In this document: positions 1 to 8,637 of the stretch, one piece after another
How the letters are laid out: the number at the start of each line of letters is the position of its first letter
Position numbering within the stretch: position 1 is the stretch's first letter
Program-made: the position numbers and the translations under genes
From: Psychrobacter sp.
Lineage (GTDB): Bacteria; Pseudomonadota; Gammaproteobacteria; Pseudomonadales; Moraxellaceae
NCBI GenBank assembly: GCA_018260445.1
Contig: JAGLBE010000003.1
Location: 1-64,000, forward strand
Reading direction: 5' to 3'
Length of the DNA: 64,000 bases
The notes under the pieces: generated by a model
Database searches by the model: none
What the model saw: the letters and a program-made list of their open reading frames with translations, nothing else
Told to the model about the DNA's origin: nothing

Positions 1-263
1 TGTTCGTCAAGGATTTTGGGTCGCCCTTGACCCGCTTTTGTTTGTAGCCCTTGTATACCTTCGGCGTCATAACGGTTAAGCCAGTTGTATACGCTTTGAA
101 TGTTGGTATGAGTTATTTGTGCGATGTCTTTGGCTATTCTGCCATCACTTTTTAGCAGTATGATGTGACAACGTTTTCGATAACTGGCTGTTTTTCCGTG
201 TTTATAACCGTGTTCTAGTTCTTGACGCTCGGAATCGTTTAGTTTTATTAGTCTAGTCTTCAT
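1..263 (-). mobile_element. IS630-type transposase, N-terminal fragment (runs off left edge)
   Basis: Reading the minus strand from an ATG at 261-263 gives about 87 codons open to the window edge. The protein is a basic helix-turn-helix domain with the features RKRCHIILLKSDG, IAKDIAQ and SVYNWLNRYDAEGIQGL, followed by a Gly/Arg linker (GQGRPKIL). This is the usual N-terminal DNA-binding half of IS630/Tc1-like transposases; the DDE catalytic domain would lie outside the window. The next gene to the right is a 3' remnant, which suggests that this element inserted into it. I cannot tell whether the transposase is intact beyond the edge. The outer terminal repeat was not identified with confidence in 264-330. 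Confidence 0.8.
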
Positions 264-303
264 GCTGGCTTTTTATGAATGTTATGGAAAGTTGCTATTA
301 TAA

Positions 304-792
304 TATATTTCTGTTCGATTACTTATCAATATTGGCACCAGTATTACCAGTAGTTATGATGACCATACCCAACATGCGCAAAAATACCTGATTCGTAGCG
401 CCACCCAAATGCTAAAGCTTAGCGATATTTTGCAGCAAGCAGGGGCAACGGTGATTCATAACTTGCCAGATGAGAGCTTGGCAACTGCTGGCTTACGCAC
501 CAATGACGATAGCAGCGGTTTATCAAAACAAAATGACTCTAAAAAACCCAGCTTATTGAGCAGGTTGAAAGCCCTTTTAACCTCTAAAACCGCCAATGAC
601 GCTGCCTCTAGCAAAGCGCTGTCACTACCTAAAGAGTCTATAACCCAAGGGCTGACCAAACCTGATACAACAAACCTTGAACCTGCTGCTGGTTTGGATG
701 CTACAACTCAAATAATTAATTTAGCCCCTGAACATATCAGCAAACATACCTTTATTGGTTTGTTAACCGTAGAGGATACTGAAACATCCTGA
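304..792 (+). pseudogene. 3' remnant of an unidentified gene, cut by the IS630-type insertion
   Basis: The frame is open from a stop at 301-303 to the TGA at 790-792. The coherent protein-like sequence starts upstream of the first ATG (409): residues such as SSYDDHTQHAQKYLIRSA precede it. The true start therefore appears to have been lost at the junction with the adjacent transposase fragment. The C-terminal half is low-complexity, rich in Ser, Lys, Thr and Ala, and ends in a short more ordered segment (HISKHTFIGLLTVEDTE). I do not recognise the family. It could alternatively be expressed as a 127-residue protein from ATG 409, but no good ribosome-binding site precedes that codon. Confidence 0.55.
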
Positions 793-835
793 CATGACAT
801 TGTCAAAACACCATTTATAAAGACACTATCCAATA

Positions 836-875
836 AAAAGCCCAACCTGTATAACAACAGCTTGGGCTTGGTTTT
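836..875 (-). terminator. Rho-independent terminator of pepN
   Basis: A perfect 8-bp stem (AAGCCCAA at 838-845 with TTGGGCTT at 862-869) is followed on the minus strand by a T-rich run. It lies about 40 bp past the pepN stop codon. A shorter T run on the other side makes weak bidirectional action possible for the remnant gene. Confidence 0.8.
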
Positions 876-907
876 AACACCACCTTTATTATTGTTGTCA
901 GCAACAC

Positions 908-3622
908 CTAGCCTGCTTTTAGCAAACTTTGCAAACTCTCTTGGGTGTTTTTTGAGGTTATCGACTCACGCAACTGCTGTAACTGGGTTTTGGCGATACT
1001 GCGTACTGGCTCGGCCAAGGTATACCAGCGCGACAACGCCTGTAACAGGCGTGAGGCCAGTACCGGATTGGTATTATCCAGCTTGGCGACCACGGCGGTA
1101 TACATCGCCAACCCCTCTTGGGTCCACAGTTTGGTGGGTTGAGCAGCAAAATTGCCCACCACCGCCCGTATCCTATTGGGTGTGCCCCAATCAAAGTCTT
1201 GATGCTCAAGTAAGGCGCTGACATCCGCCACGGTGGTATGACGGTCGCCCGCTTGTACCCCAAACCATAGGTCAATCACTAACGCCTCATCCTTAAAGCG
1301 TTGATAAAAATCTGCTAACACAGTGGCTTTATCCGAGTGATTGTAATGCACCATGGCCTGTAGTGCACCCAAACGCTCGGTCATACAGCTGGCATTATCA
1401 TATTGCGCTTTTGCCCAATCCTGCGCCTCAGCAATATCCGCCGCCATTGCCATATCAAGTACCACATTGCGTAGCGCCCGTTGCCCCCGGGCCGCTGGGG
1501 TATCCTCATAGGCAACAATGGGCAACTGCTGGTACAATCCTTGCCACTGTTGCGCCATGGCTTGCGCCAATTTTTGTTTTAACGCTTGGCGCTTTTGCCG
1601 CATCGCTTCGGGCTGATAATCGTGGTTGATGGCCGTTGCCAATTCGCGCTCGGCAGGAATATCCAACAATCTTGAGGCGAGCATGGCATCGTAACTGGCA
1701 GACTCGTTTGAAGCCACCGCTAAAAACGCAGTTTTAACCGCCGTTAAATAGACGTCCGGATTGTGGTCTTGCAATAAGATTTGATTTACCAACGCTTGCG
1801 CATTTTGCCACTGGTTAAAACCACTGGTTTCATGCGCCAATAAAAACGCCAAGTCGGCTTCGCTATAATGGTACTTAAGCTGCACTGGGGCGCTAAAATC
1901 ACGCAATAACGACAGCACAGGCTCAAGATTGTCCACAGTGCGTACGTCTGCAAATTCAAAGGTTTGGGTTTTTTCGCTCAACATCAATAACTGCTCGGTT
2001 AGTATCTCGCCGCTGCTTTTATCAAATACCGCCGCCGCAATGGGAATAGGCAGCGGTTTTGGGGCGGCAAAGCCGTCAACATGACGTACCGATTGCGATA
2101 GGGTGACTGTCAAACGGCTGGTTGTCGCATCAAAGTCTTGCTTGCCCGTTACCTCAGGCGTACCCGGCTGGGTGTACCAGTCGATAAAGTGCTCAACCGA
2201 CACATCACCGGCACTCAACGCCGACAACCAATCTTCAACCGTCACCGCTTGCCCGTCATAGCGCTCAAAATAGGTATCGGTGCCTTGACGATAGCCTGCG
2301 TCCCCTAAGGTATTGGCAAGCATGCGCACAATTTCAGCGCCCTTTTCATACACAGTGGTGGTATAAAAGTTGTTAATCTCCACAAAGCTATCGGGGCGTG
2401 GTGGATGCGCCAAAGGCCCTGCATCTTCGCTAAATTGATGCGCCCGCAATGTTGCCACATCATCAATACGCTGCACCGCTGGCGACTGTTGGTCTGCCGA
2501 AAAAGACTGGTCACGATACACCGTTAACCCCTCTTTTAGGCACAACTGAAACCAATCGCGGCAAGTGATGCGATTGCCCGTCCAATTGTGAAAATATTCG
2601 TGGGCAATAATCGCTTTGACACTAAAGCTTCTGGCGTCCGTCGTGGTTTCAGGGCTTGCCAACACACAAGCGGTGTTAAAGATATTCAACCCCTTATTTT
2701 CCATCGCCCCCATATTAAACTGGCTGACCGCCACAATCATATATCGGTCTAAATCATAGGCGCGTCCATAATGCACCTCATCCCACTGCATGGCGTCTTT
2801 CAACGCTTGCATCGCCAAATCGCATTTATCAATGTCGTGCGCTTTGGCATAAATTTCAAGCGTCACCTTACGCCCCTCGATGGTGGTATAGCTGTCCTCG
2901 AGCACGCTTAAATCGGCAAACACGCAGGCAAACAGGTAGCTGGGTTTTTTAATGGGGTCTCGCCAAATCGTATAGTGGCGATGACTATCTTCTGTCACCT
3001 CGCCTGCCTCGATTAAATCGCCATTGGCCAATAAGGTCGGAAACTTTTTGTCTGCCTCTAAACGGGTGGTAAAGGTGGCCAAAACATCCGGTCGATCGGG
3101 ATAAAAGGTGATTTTACGAAACCCCTCCGGCTCACATTGGGTGACAAACATCGCCTCTGCCCCCTCGCCCGCAATGTACAAGCCCTCAAGAGCGGTGTTT
3201 TTTTGCGGTTGATGGCGCACCTTGATGTTTAAGGTGACGGTATCAGGTGCGTTGGGGATAATAAGTTGCTCGCTATTTAAACGATAATCAGCAGCGTCTA
3301 GTACGGTATCATTCATCGTCAGCGAGAGTAATTCAATATCCGCGCCTAGCAACACCAAATCGCCAAGCTTTGCCGCACTCGCCTGGCGCTGCATCTTTAA
3401 GACGCTGTCGACCTCGGCATACGCATCGAATAAGCGGATATCCAAATAAATATCCTCCACGCTATAAGCGGGCGCTAAATAATCCTTTAGATGGATTTTT
3501 TGTACTGCAGCCGTGTCTTTGTCATGAACACTCACACCGCCAAGCTCGGTAGGATTATGCGCAGGCACATCGGGCATTTGCTGGTCGACAACTACGGCTT
3601 CTAGATTTTTGGCATTGGTCAT
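908..3622 (-). CDS. pepN: Aminopeptidase N (M1 family zinc metallopeptidase)
   Basis: This cytosolic enzyme removes N-terminal residues from peptides in general protein turnover. The 904-residue product has the M1 exopeptidase motif GAMEN (305-309) and the zinc site HEYFH (341-345) with the third ligand Glu364 in CLKEG. The C-terminal helical domain of the bacterial PepN type follows. It is about 35 residues longer than E. coli PepN (870) because of an N-terminal extension of low similarity (first ~40 residues). A GAGATAA stretch precedes the ATG as a modest ribosome-binding site. It appears monocistronic, ending at its own terminator. Confidence 0.97.
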   Translation of the reverse strand: MTNAKNLEAVVVDQQMPDVPAHNPTELGGVSVHDKDTAAVQKIHLKDYLAPAYSVEDIYLDIRLFDAYAEVDSVLKMQRQASAAKLGDLVLLGADIELLSLTMNDTVLDAADYRLNSEQLIIPNAPDTVTLNIKVRHQPQKNTALEGLYIAGEGAEAMFVTQCEPEGFRKITFYPDRPDVLATFTTRLEADKKFPTLLANGDLIEAGEVTEDSHRHYTIWRDPIKKPSYLFACVFADLSVLEDSYTTIEGRKVTLEIYAKAHDIDKCDLAMQALKDAMQWDEVHYGRAYDLDRYMIVAVSQFNMGAMENKGLNIFNTACVLASPETTTDARSFSVKAIIAHEYFHNWTGNRITCRDWFQLCLKEGLTVYRDQSFSADQQSPAVQRIDDVATLRAHQFSEDAGPLAHPPRPDSFVEINNFYTTTVYEKGAEIVRMLANTLGDAGYRQGTDTYFERYDGQAVTVEDWLSALSAGDVSVEHFIDWYTQPGTPEVTGKQDFDATTSRLTVTLSQSVRHVDGFAAPKPLPIPIAAAVFDKSSGEILTEQLLMLSEKTQTFEFADVRTVDNLEPVLSLLRDFSAPVQLKYHYSEADLAFLLAHETSGFNQWQNAQALVNQILLQDHNPDVYLTAVKTAFLAVASNESASYDAMLASRLLDIPAERELATAINHDYQPEAMRQKRQALKQKLAQAMAQQWQGLYQQLPIVAYEDTPAARGQRALRNVVLDMAMAADIAEAQDWAKAQYDNASCMTERLGALQAMVHYNHSDKATVLADFYQRFKDEALVIDLWFGVQAGDRHTTVADVSALLEHQDFDWGTPNRIRAVVGNFAAQPTKLWTQEGLAMYTAVVAKLDNTNPVLASRLLQALSRWYTLAEPVRSIAKTQLQQLRESITSKNTQESLQSLLKAG

Positions 3623-3957
3623 ATATTATCTCGTTCTGGTTAGCAATGGTGATTAAAAAACAACTTGTTAGCGTACCCATGATTAGGTGCTATCGCAATT
3701 GTCGTATCGTCTTAATGGATACCTGTTTATACCTGTTTATACCTGTTTATACCAAAGGAAATCTAAGGATACCCATTGATATTTATCTCCATAGTTATAC
3801 TGACAGCACTATGTTTACGACCATAGTTTGCTGCTATCTCTGGTTGCGATACTCACTAGACTTCACTTCGTCACTATCTATCTTAATATCAATATTGTAA
3901 CATTACCGATATGGTTAAGCATGCTAGCCTTCACTTTAAGTTAAGAGACACCCTTTT
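3623..3957. other. Divergent intergenic region, pepN / DUF6231-like gene
   Basis: This 335-bp spacer must hold both promoters. Three exact 10-bp repeats of ACCTGTTTAT lie at 3721-3750. An 84-codon open frame at 3646-3900 crosses the repeats and has no recognisable protein features, so I do not call it. No clear sigma-70 promoter could be assigned. Confidence 0.5.
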
Positions 3958-4758
3958 ATGTCGCTAAGTTCTCAAGCCTCGCTAGAGTCTCAATCTAACC
4001 CCCTAGACGCGCCTATAATCAACGACGCCATACAAACCCATTTAACGTCTCATATCTTGGCTATCGTATGTCATTTGCTAAACCCGTCTTTGGAGGACAA
4101 CGCTTTCACCCATAGCAATACCCATAGCGAGAATAAGCGGTTAGCAGCCCCTGGTGATGAAAAGCGCCCTTTTTTGCTGCTTTTAGTTGGCGAGATAACC
4201 AGTCTGCAAAAGCTAGCAACGGCGTTACAGTCTTGTATAGGCTTCAGTCAGGCATTATTGGCTCAAGAAATAATTATTACCACGTTTTCCATACAGGATT
4301 TTACGCAAGCAAGTTTTTTGCAACGTTATGATTTAGGCTGTTTTATCCATCCTTGGCTCACGGCTGACCCAGCAACTGCGACCATAACCACTGCGCAGCT
4401 TAATGGGATTGCTATGCGGCTACGTGATTTATTTGCGCAGCAAAGCTTATTGTTTATGCCGGTTATACCAGTCAATTCAGCGTCTCCCGAGCATCTAGAC
4501 GCCTGTCCAGCCATAGTTACCGCCACCGTCACCGCCACGCCAATCGTAGTCGATGAGGCACAAAAAGCACGGGTAAGCGATATAAGCGGCGTACGTTTTG
4601 ATAACTTAGGCTATACGCTCACTACTGCCAATACAAATAGGGCAAATACAGCCGTTGCCTGCTGGCAATTTAACCTTTATGACTATAAACCACAGCCCGC
4701 TTGGTTAAATTCACGATACTGGGCCAATCCAGAAAACTTTGATAAATTTCGTTGGTAA
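3958..4758 (+). CDS. Uncharacterised protein, DUF6231-like
   Basis: The 266-residue product has no signal peptide or membrane span. Residues ~73-175 form a compact alpha/beta-looking core (FLLLLVGEIT, then FLQRYDLGCFIHPWL). The last 30 residues form a striking conserved-looking tail: FNLYDYKPQPAWLNSRYWAN, followed by PENFDKFRW. From memory this tail matches small proteins of unknown function in Pseudomonas and Acinetobacter (DUF6231). An Asn/Ser/Thr-rich N-terminus and a Thr/Ala-rich linker (~188-200) are probably disordered. It stands alone between pepN and a mobile-element relic. No function can be assigned. Confidence 0.6.
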   Translation: MSLSSQASLESQSNPLDAPIINDAIQTHLTSHILAIVCHLLNPSLEDNAFTHSNTHSENKRLAAPGDEKRPFLLLLVGEITSLQKLATALQSCIGFSQALLAQEIIITTFSIQDFTQASFLQRYDLGCFIHPWLTADPATATITTAQLNGIAMRLRDLFAQQSLLFMPVIPVNSASPEHLDACPAIVTATVTATPIVVDEAQKARVSDISGVRFDNLGYTLTTANTNRANTAVACWQFNLYDYKPQPAWLNSRYWANPENFDKFRW

Positions 4759-4871
4759 TCAGTGGATAACTTAAAGACGCTGCTATATTGAGTCAATCCT
4801 TGGCGGGAGTGTAACGTACGGACGTGATACTAACGGACGAAGCAAAAGCTGAACAATAGCAAATAAGATAC

Positions 4872-5019
4872 TTAGGACTTACGCATTTTAAGAAAATGTG
4901 ACGACTGGCAATTATGTTTGAATTGTCTAAAGCATATTTAAACCTAATCAAAGCCGCTCCAAAAATAATGACCAGTCATTTTATAACACCGTTCAATCCT
5001 ATTTTGTGTAAGTCCTAAT
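4872..5019 (+). mobile_element. MITE-like element, copy 1
   Basis: The 148-bp element is bounded by TTAGGACTTAC and its complement GTAAGTCCTAA. It has no coding capacity. Its two ends, including CGACTGGCAATTAT on the left and the segment with CCAAAAATAATGACCAGTC on the right, are homologous to the ends of a second copy at 63472-63606 in opposite orientation. TA on both outer flanks of GGACTTAC is compatible with a TA target duplication, as used by IS630 and some IS5 elements. The parent element was not identified. Confidence 0.75.
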
Positions 5020-5358
5020 ACTAAAAAATATAGTAAGTAACACGACTTAGGGCTAATTTGCGGCATGCTTACTACTAAGCTGGTGGCAACAACAATGGCT
5101 TATTGTTGTGTGCAATTGTCAAACCGTCTGAATGCTTGCACAAAAAGCTTGTGAAGCGCTGCATTTTTTGCCATTATGCATAGTTAGGGTTACAGTAAGA
5201 CTACTTACACAAAATAACATCTTAGCGTATCTATGCTATATTCGTGTAAGATGGTACAAATCAACAAAAGTGAAGTATAATAATAGTGAACTGTCCTATT
5301 ACTGGTCAAATAAACGGCTAATAAATGGTATAGATATATGGTATATGGTATATGGACA

Positions 5359-5514
5359 GTTACTTTTGATAGTAACTCTTGATAATCACTTTTGATAATT
5401 ACTTTTGATAGTCACTTTTGATAGTTACTTTTGATAGTAAATTTCAATAGTATCTCTTGATAATCACTTTTGATAGTTACTCTTGATAATTACTCTTGAT
5501 AGTCACTGTTAAAG
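5359..5514 (+). repeat. 13-bp tandem array, 12 units, upstream of pal
   Basis: Twelve consecutive 13-bp units follow the consensus RTYACTYTTGATA with no spacing errors. The first starts at 5359; the last (5502-5514) and the seventh are the most degenerate. The array ends 62 bp before the pal start codon, so it lies in or next to the promoter and 5' leader. The unit is not a multiple of 3 and no gene crosses it. Confidence 0.95.
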
Positions 5515-5576
5515 TACTGACCTTTATGGGTATTTAAAACAGCTATTTCAAAACTTGAGGCAAATAAGGAAACATT

Positions 5577-6104
5577 ATGAATTCAATTATCAAGCTGACC
5601 GCATTATCGTTAGTTTCGGCGGCATTAGCCGTTTCTACCGGCTGTGCTACCAAGCGTGGTAACACCTCTGAAGTTGTGGTTGCGCCAATGGGTATTCCTG
5701 GAAACGCGGCATATGGTGGCAATGATGCTAACGGCGGGCTAGTCAATAACTCAGCGGCCATTCAAGCGGCGGCCGAAAATGTGCGTGGCGTGGTGCATTT
5801 TGCTTTTGATAGCAGTGAGATTAATGGGGAAGCATCGACTATTCTTGATCAACAAGTTTCGTTTTTATCCAATAATCCAACCGCCAAAGTTTTAATCGCC
5901 GGTCATACCGATGAGCGTGGTAGCCGTGAGTATAACCATGCGCTAGGCGAGCGCCGTTCGCAAGCGGTGAAAAGCTATCTTGCAGCAAAAGGGGTTTCGG
6001 TAGGCAGTATCGAGACGGTCAGTTACGGTGAAGAGCGTCCCGTTGCTGCCGGCAGTGATGAGGCCGCTTATGCGCAAAACCGCCGCGCTGAGTTGTCTTA
6101 CTAA
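5577..6104 (+). CDS. pal: Peptidoglycan-associated lipoprotein Pal
   Basis: Pal is the outer-membrane lipoprotein of the Tol-Pal system and holds the outer membrane to peptidoglycan during division. Residues 1-22 form a lipoprotein signal peptide with lipobox STGC and lipidated Cys23; Ala at +2 predicts outer-membrane delivery, which would use LolA (also encoded here). An OmpA-like domain fills residues ~72-175, with the peptidoglycan-binding segment AGHTDERGSREYNHALGERR. A ribosome-binding site AAGGA lies 7 nt before the ATG. Unlike in many gamma-proteobacteria, tolB is not next to it in this window. A clear terminator follows. Confidence 0.96.
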   Translation: MNSIIKLTALSLVSAALAVSTGCATKRGNTSEVVVAPMGIPGNAAYGGNDANGGLVNNSAAIQAAAENVRGVVHFAFDSSEINGEASTILDQQVSFLSNNPTAKVLIAGHTDERGSREYNHALGERRSQAVKSYLAAKGVSVGSIETVSYGEERPVAAGSDEAAYAQNRRAELSY

Positions 6105-6208
6105 ATCACTCTTCCCCAAGGTCTTGCTTCTTGAAAGCTAGCAGCTCTACTAAGCCCAGGCCTTGCTAGCTATCATTAGCCATAAGTGAGAATGGCTAAG
6201 CTAATCTA

Positions 6209-6235
6209 TAAACCCAGCTTTAAGCTGGGTTTTAC
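6209..6235 (+). terminator. Rho-independent terminator after pal
   Basis: A perfect stem, AACCCAGCTT (6211-6220) with AAGCTGGGTT (6222-6231), is followed by TTT. It lies 105 bp past the pal stop. Confidence 0.85.
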
Positions 6236-6303
6236 GTTTGTCATTTTTAACGCTAAACTTTTTACGCTATAGATTTTTTATACTATAGATAATTGTAGTC
6301 ACC

Positions 6304-7131
6304 ATGTTAATTAGTCTGCATAAGCAAACGCGCATCGCCTTTTATGATTATGGAAACACAGAGGTGCGCTCGTTAGACAGTCCGCTTACCATTCAAGAGC
6401 AGTCAAGCGAGGTTTGGTTGGCCCAAGCCGAATGGTTTTTTTCTGATAGCCTTGCGATTGGTGAAGTGTACAGCTTTAACACCCCTAGTTCCCTTCATAA
6501 CCACTTACAACCCCAACAGCAGGCCGTTCGCTTACTGTTAACACAGCTACTCAATACCATTGGCGTTATAAATTTGCACACAGACACTGGCATAACGTCA
6601 ACTGTAGTATTGGATGACATATTGGATGAAACCGGTTATCCCTACCGCCTAACGCCTTCAAATCACTATGTTAGCTTTAGTCACAGTCAGCATAGCGTTG
6701 CCTGTGCACTGAGTCACTCTCCCATCGGCATTGACCTTGAAGCACGCCCTATTCCCTTTGCAGTAGCACAGCGCTTTTTTCATCCTATAGAGCGACAATG
6801 GCTGCAAACTTTACCACCATCTGAGCAACCTATAGCTAGTCAAATACTGTGGAGCAGCAAAGAGGCGTTTATTAAAAAAAATAATGTTGATAATTTGGTG
6901 GTGGGGCTACAAGTCAATCATGTTGCCGTTGCCCAAGGGTTTATACAGCAGTTATACCAACAGCGGGTGGCAAAAACACAGCAAACGGCATTTATCGAAA
7001 GTGCTAACAGTAGCATGGCTTTGAACACTGCCTACCCGCTTACCGCCTTTATTGAGCAGTCAGCGCAACATTGGTATCTATCTCTAGACTGTAATGACAA
7101 CTTTTTAGTTATGGTAAAAGACACTGATTAA
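6304..7131 (+). CDS. 4'-phosphopantetheinyl transferase (Sfp/AcpT type)
   Basis: The enzyme would move the phosphopantetheine arm from CoA to a serine of a carrier protein, activating fatty-acid, polyketide or peptide synthases. The 275-residue product has the family signatures in order: VSFSHSQHSVACAL (123-136), the Mg-binding GIDLE (142-146) and WSSKEAFIKK (183-192). The first ~100 residues are poorly conserved and the tail after ~205 is variable. No carrier protein or synthase is adjacent, so its target is unknown. It may serve as the general PPTase. The ATG at 6304 has no strong ribosome-binding site, but no better start is evident. Confidence 0.88.
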   Translation: MLISLHKQTRIAFYDYGNTEVRSLDSPLTIQEQSSEVWLAQAEWFFSDSLAIGEVYSFNTPSSLHNHLQPQQQAVRLLLTQLLNTIGVINLHTDTGITSTVVLDDILDETGYPYRLTPSNHYVSFSHSQHSVACALSHSPIGIDLEARPIPFAVAQRFFHPIERQWLQTLPPSEQPIASQILWSSKEAFIKKNNVDNLVVGLQVNHVAVAQGFIQQLYQQRVAKTQQTAFIESANSSMALNTAYPLTAFIEQSAQHWYLSLDCNDNFLVMVKDTD

Positions 7132-7143
7132 ACCAATCAACAT

Positions 7144-7174
7144 AAAAAAAGCGACCCTAAGGCCGCTTTTCTTA
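7144..7174 (+). terminator. Terminator between the PPTase and porin genes
   Basis: A 9-bp stem with one mismatch (AAAGCGACC at 7148-7156 with GGCCGCTTT at 7161-7169) is followed by TTCTT. An A run on the left lets it also act on the opposite strand, where the converging porin gene ends at 7279. Confidence 0.75.
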
Positions 7175-7278
7175 TTACTGTACTGACTACTGTATTGACT
7201 AGTTATCTTTTGACTAGTTATCTTCGACGCAGTCTATATAACCACTCAATAACACCGAGTAAAAGTAGTCATTAAGAC

Positions 7279-8124
7279 TTAGAAGCGGTAAGTCACGCCT
7301 GCTTTAACAATAGGATACCAAATGCTGTCGTTATCATTTAGCTCTTTTTTGGCTTCTTCAATAAATTTTTTATTAGCATTTAGTTGAGTAGGGGTCGATA
7401 CAATACCATTTACTACTTTAACATCAGATTCAATCTTACCCATATAAGCTGCACCCGCTTCAACAAAAGCGCCCCACTTGTTATTGATGTTAGGACGCAA
7501 ACCTAATGTGGCATAAGGGGCAAGCTTGTTTTTGTTTTCAATTGACATATCCAACGAGGTACCAACCGGTACTTTATAGGTCTCGCCATTAATAGAGACC
7601 TCTGAACTACCACCCGCTTTTGGCGTTAATTTTGCTTTAAACTGATTGTCAGGTACCATCACACCCGCACCAACCGTCAACCAGTTGTTCATAGGGCGCA
7701 TTTGCACACCTAAGTATGGGTTGCTAAAGTCCGCTTCATAGGCAAAATCGCCTTTAAAGTTTTCGTAACCATCACCCAATGCTTTCTCGTAATTAATCCA
7801 TGAGTCATTAGCGTTTAGCTCGGTTTTGTCATCAAAGTTCATGCCCGACCAACCGGCTTGCAACTCGGTAGACTCATTAACGCCCCAAGCAATATTAGCG
7901 CCATAGCCCATAGTACCAATCTCTGCACTAATAGCCGCAGGATGGGTAGCTGTATCAAATAGTGTTTTAGCCGTTCCGGTTACGGCGCCGGCCGTATTGC
8001 TAAGAACGCCTGCATTTGAATTGTACTGATAAGGCTGGGCTGTGGTTGCTGCCATTGCCATTGATGAACCTAGTAACGCAGCAGTGACGATGGGTAATTT
8101 AGCACTAACGATAGATAATTTCAT
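7279..8124 (-). CDS. CarO-like outer-membrane beta-barrel protein
   Basis: The 281-residue product starts with a clear Sec signal peptide (cleavage near residue 25 after MAMA) and ends in an aromatic C-terminus (VTYRF) as expected for an outer-membrane barrel. Alternating segments such as GYGANIAWGVN, NPYLGVQMRP, APYATLGLRPNI and GAFVEAGAAYMGK resemble the Acinetobacter CarO/ornithine-uptake porin family in order and spacing. In Acinetobacter, CarO is tied to basic amino-acid uptake and carbapenem entry. Here the substrate is only inferred. The region after residue 235 (Lys/Asn/Glu-rich) looks like an extended loop. OmpW-type barrels are the main alternative. Confidence 0.65.
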   Translation of the reverse strand: MKLSIVSAKLPIVTAALLGSSMAMAATTAQPYQYNSNAGVLSNTAGAVTGTAKTLFDTATHPAAISAEIGTMGYGANIAWGVNESTELQAGWSGMNFDDKTELNANDSWINYEKALGDGYENFKGDFAYEADFSNPYLGVQMRPMNNWLTVGAGVMVPDNQFKAKLTPKAGGSSEVSINGETYKVPVGTSLDMSIENKNKLAPYATLGLRPNINNKWGAFVEAGAAYMGKIESDVKVVNGIVSTPTQLNANKKFIEEAKKELNDNDSIWYPIVKAGVTYRF

Positions 8125-8601
8125 AATATCTCCAAAATTTGATTAAATGAATGATGATTAATAACATATCACTGTAGAACAAGAAAAATCAATTAAATCG
8201 GTTATGCTCTTACTACTACCTTATAATGCGTAATATCAAAAACCTACCAATATAAACAATATCTCACCCTAACGTCCATGCTTGCCCAATTAATCATAAA
8301 ATTGACGGTTGTTTAAAATGGCGAGGTTGATAAAGCTATTAAACCGTATTTTAAAGGCAAAGTCACTCTGTTAAGTGCGTATTATACCGGATTATCTGTA
8401 ACTTTTGCTTACATTTTGTAAGTTTTCTTGCTAATTGCAGACATTAAGCGTAACCGCTTTGCTCTATCTAGCTTAAGCCCTATTTTTTTATAGCTTGGTG
8501 CCGCTTTTTGTTTATTGTGCTTCGCAGGTTTGAGGGTTGATTTTTTCAAGCTCAGTTGCTTTGCTAGCGCCATGCCTCACGTATTAGTTATATACCTGCT
8601 A

Positions 8602-8630
8602 ATGACTTTAAAGGGTAGTTCTATTACAAT
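8602..8630 (+). promoter_or_regulatory. Sigma-70-like promoter for the ahcY leader
   Basis: ATGACT (8602-8607) and TACAAT (8625-8630) are separated by 17 bp. The predicted transcription start (~8637) falls right before the first stem of the candidate riboswitch, which supports both calls. Confidence 0.5.
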
Positions 8631-8637
8631 ACGCTTT

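Larger units (their letters stand above)
4759..5576. other. Long intergenic region with a MITE and a 13-bp minisatellite
   Basis: The 818-bp gap before pal contains a miniature inverted-repeat element (4872-5019), an 8-bp inverted repeat (5089-5109) and a 12-copy 13-bp array (5359-5514). An 87-codon frame at 5132-5395 lacks coding character and runs into the array, so it is not called. Confidence 0.6.

Noticed and set aside
3646-3900. 84-codon plus-strand frame between pepN and the DUF6231-like gene
   Set aside because: It runs through three 10-bp repeats, has no ribosome-binding site and its translation lacks any family pattern.
5132-5395. 87-codon plus-strand frame before the 13-bp array
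   Set aside because: It enters the minisatellite, has unusual codon use and shows no recognisable domain.
5359-5514. Possible CRISPR array or iteron origin
   Set aside because: Units are 13 bp and contiguous with no spacers and no cas or rep genes nearby, so it is a minisatellite.
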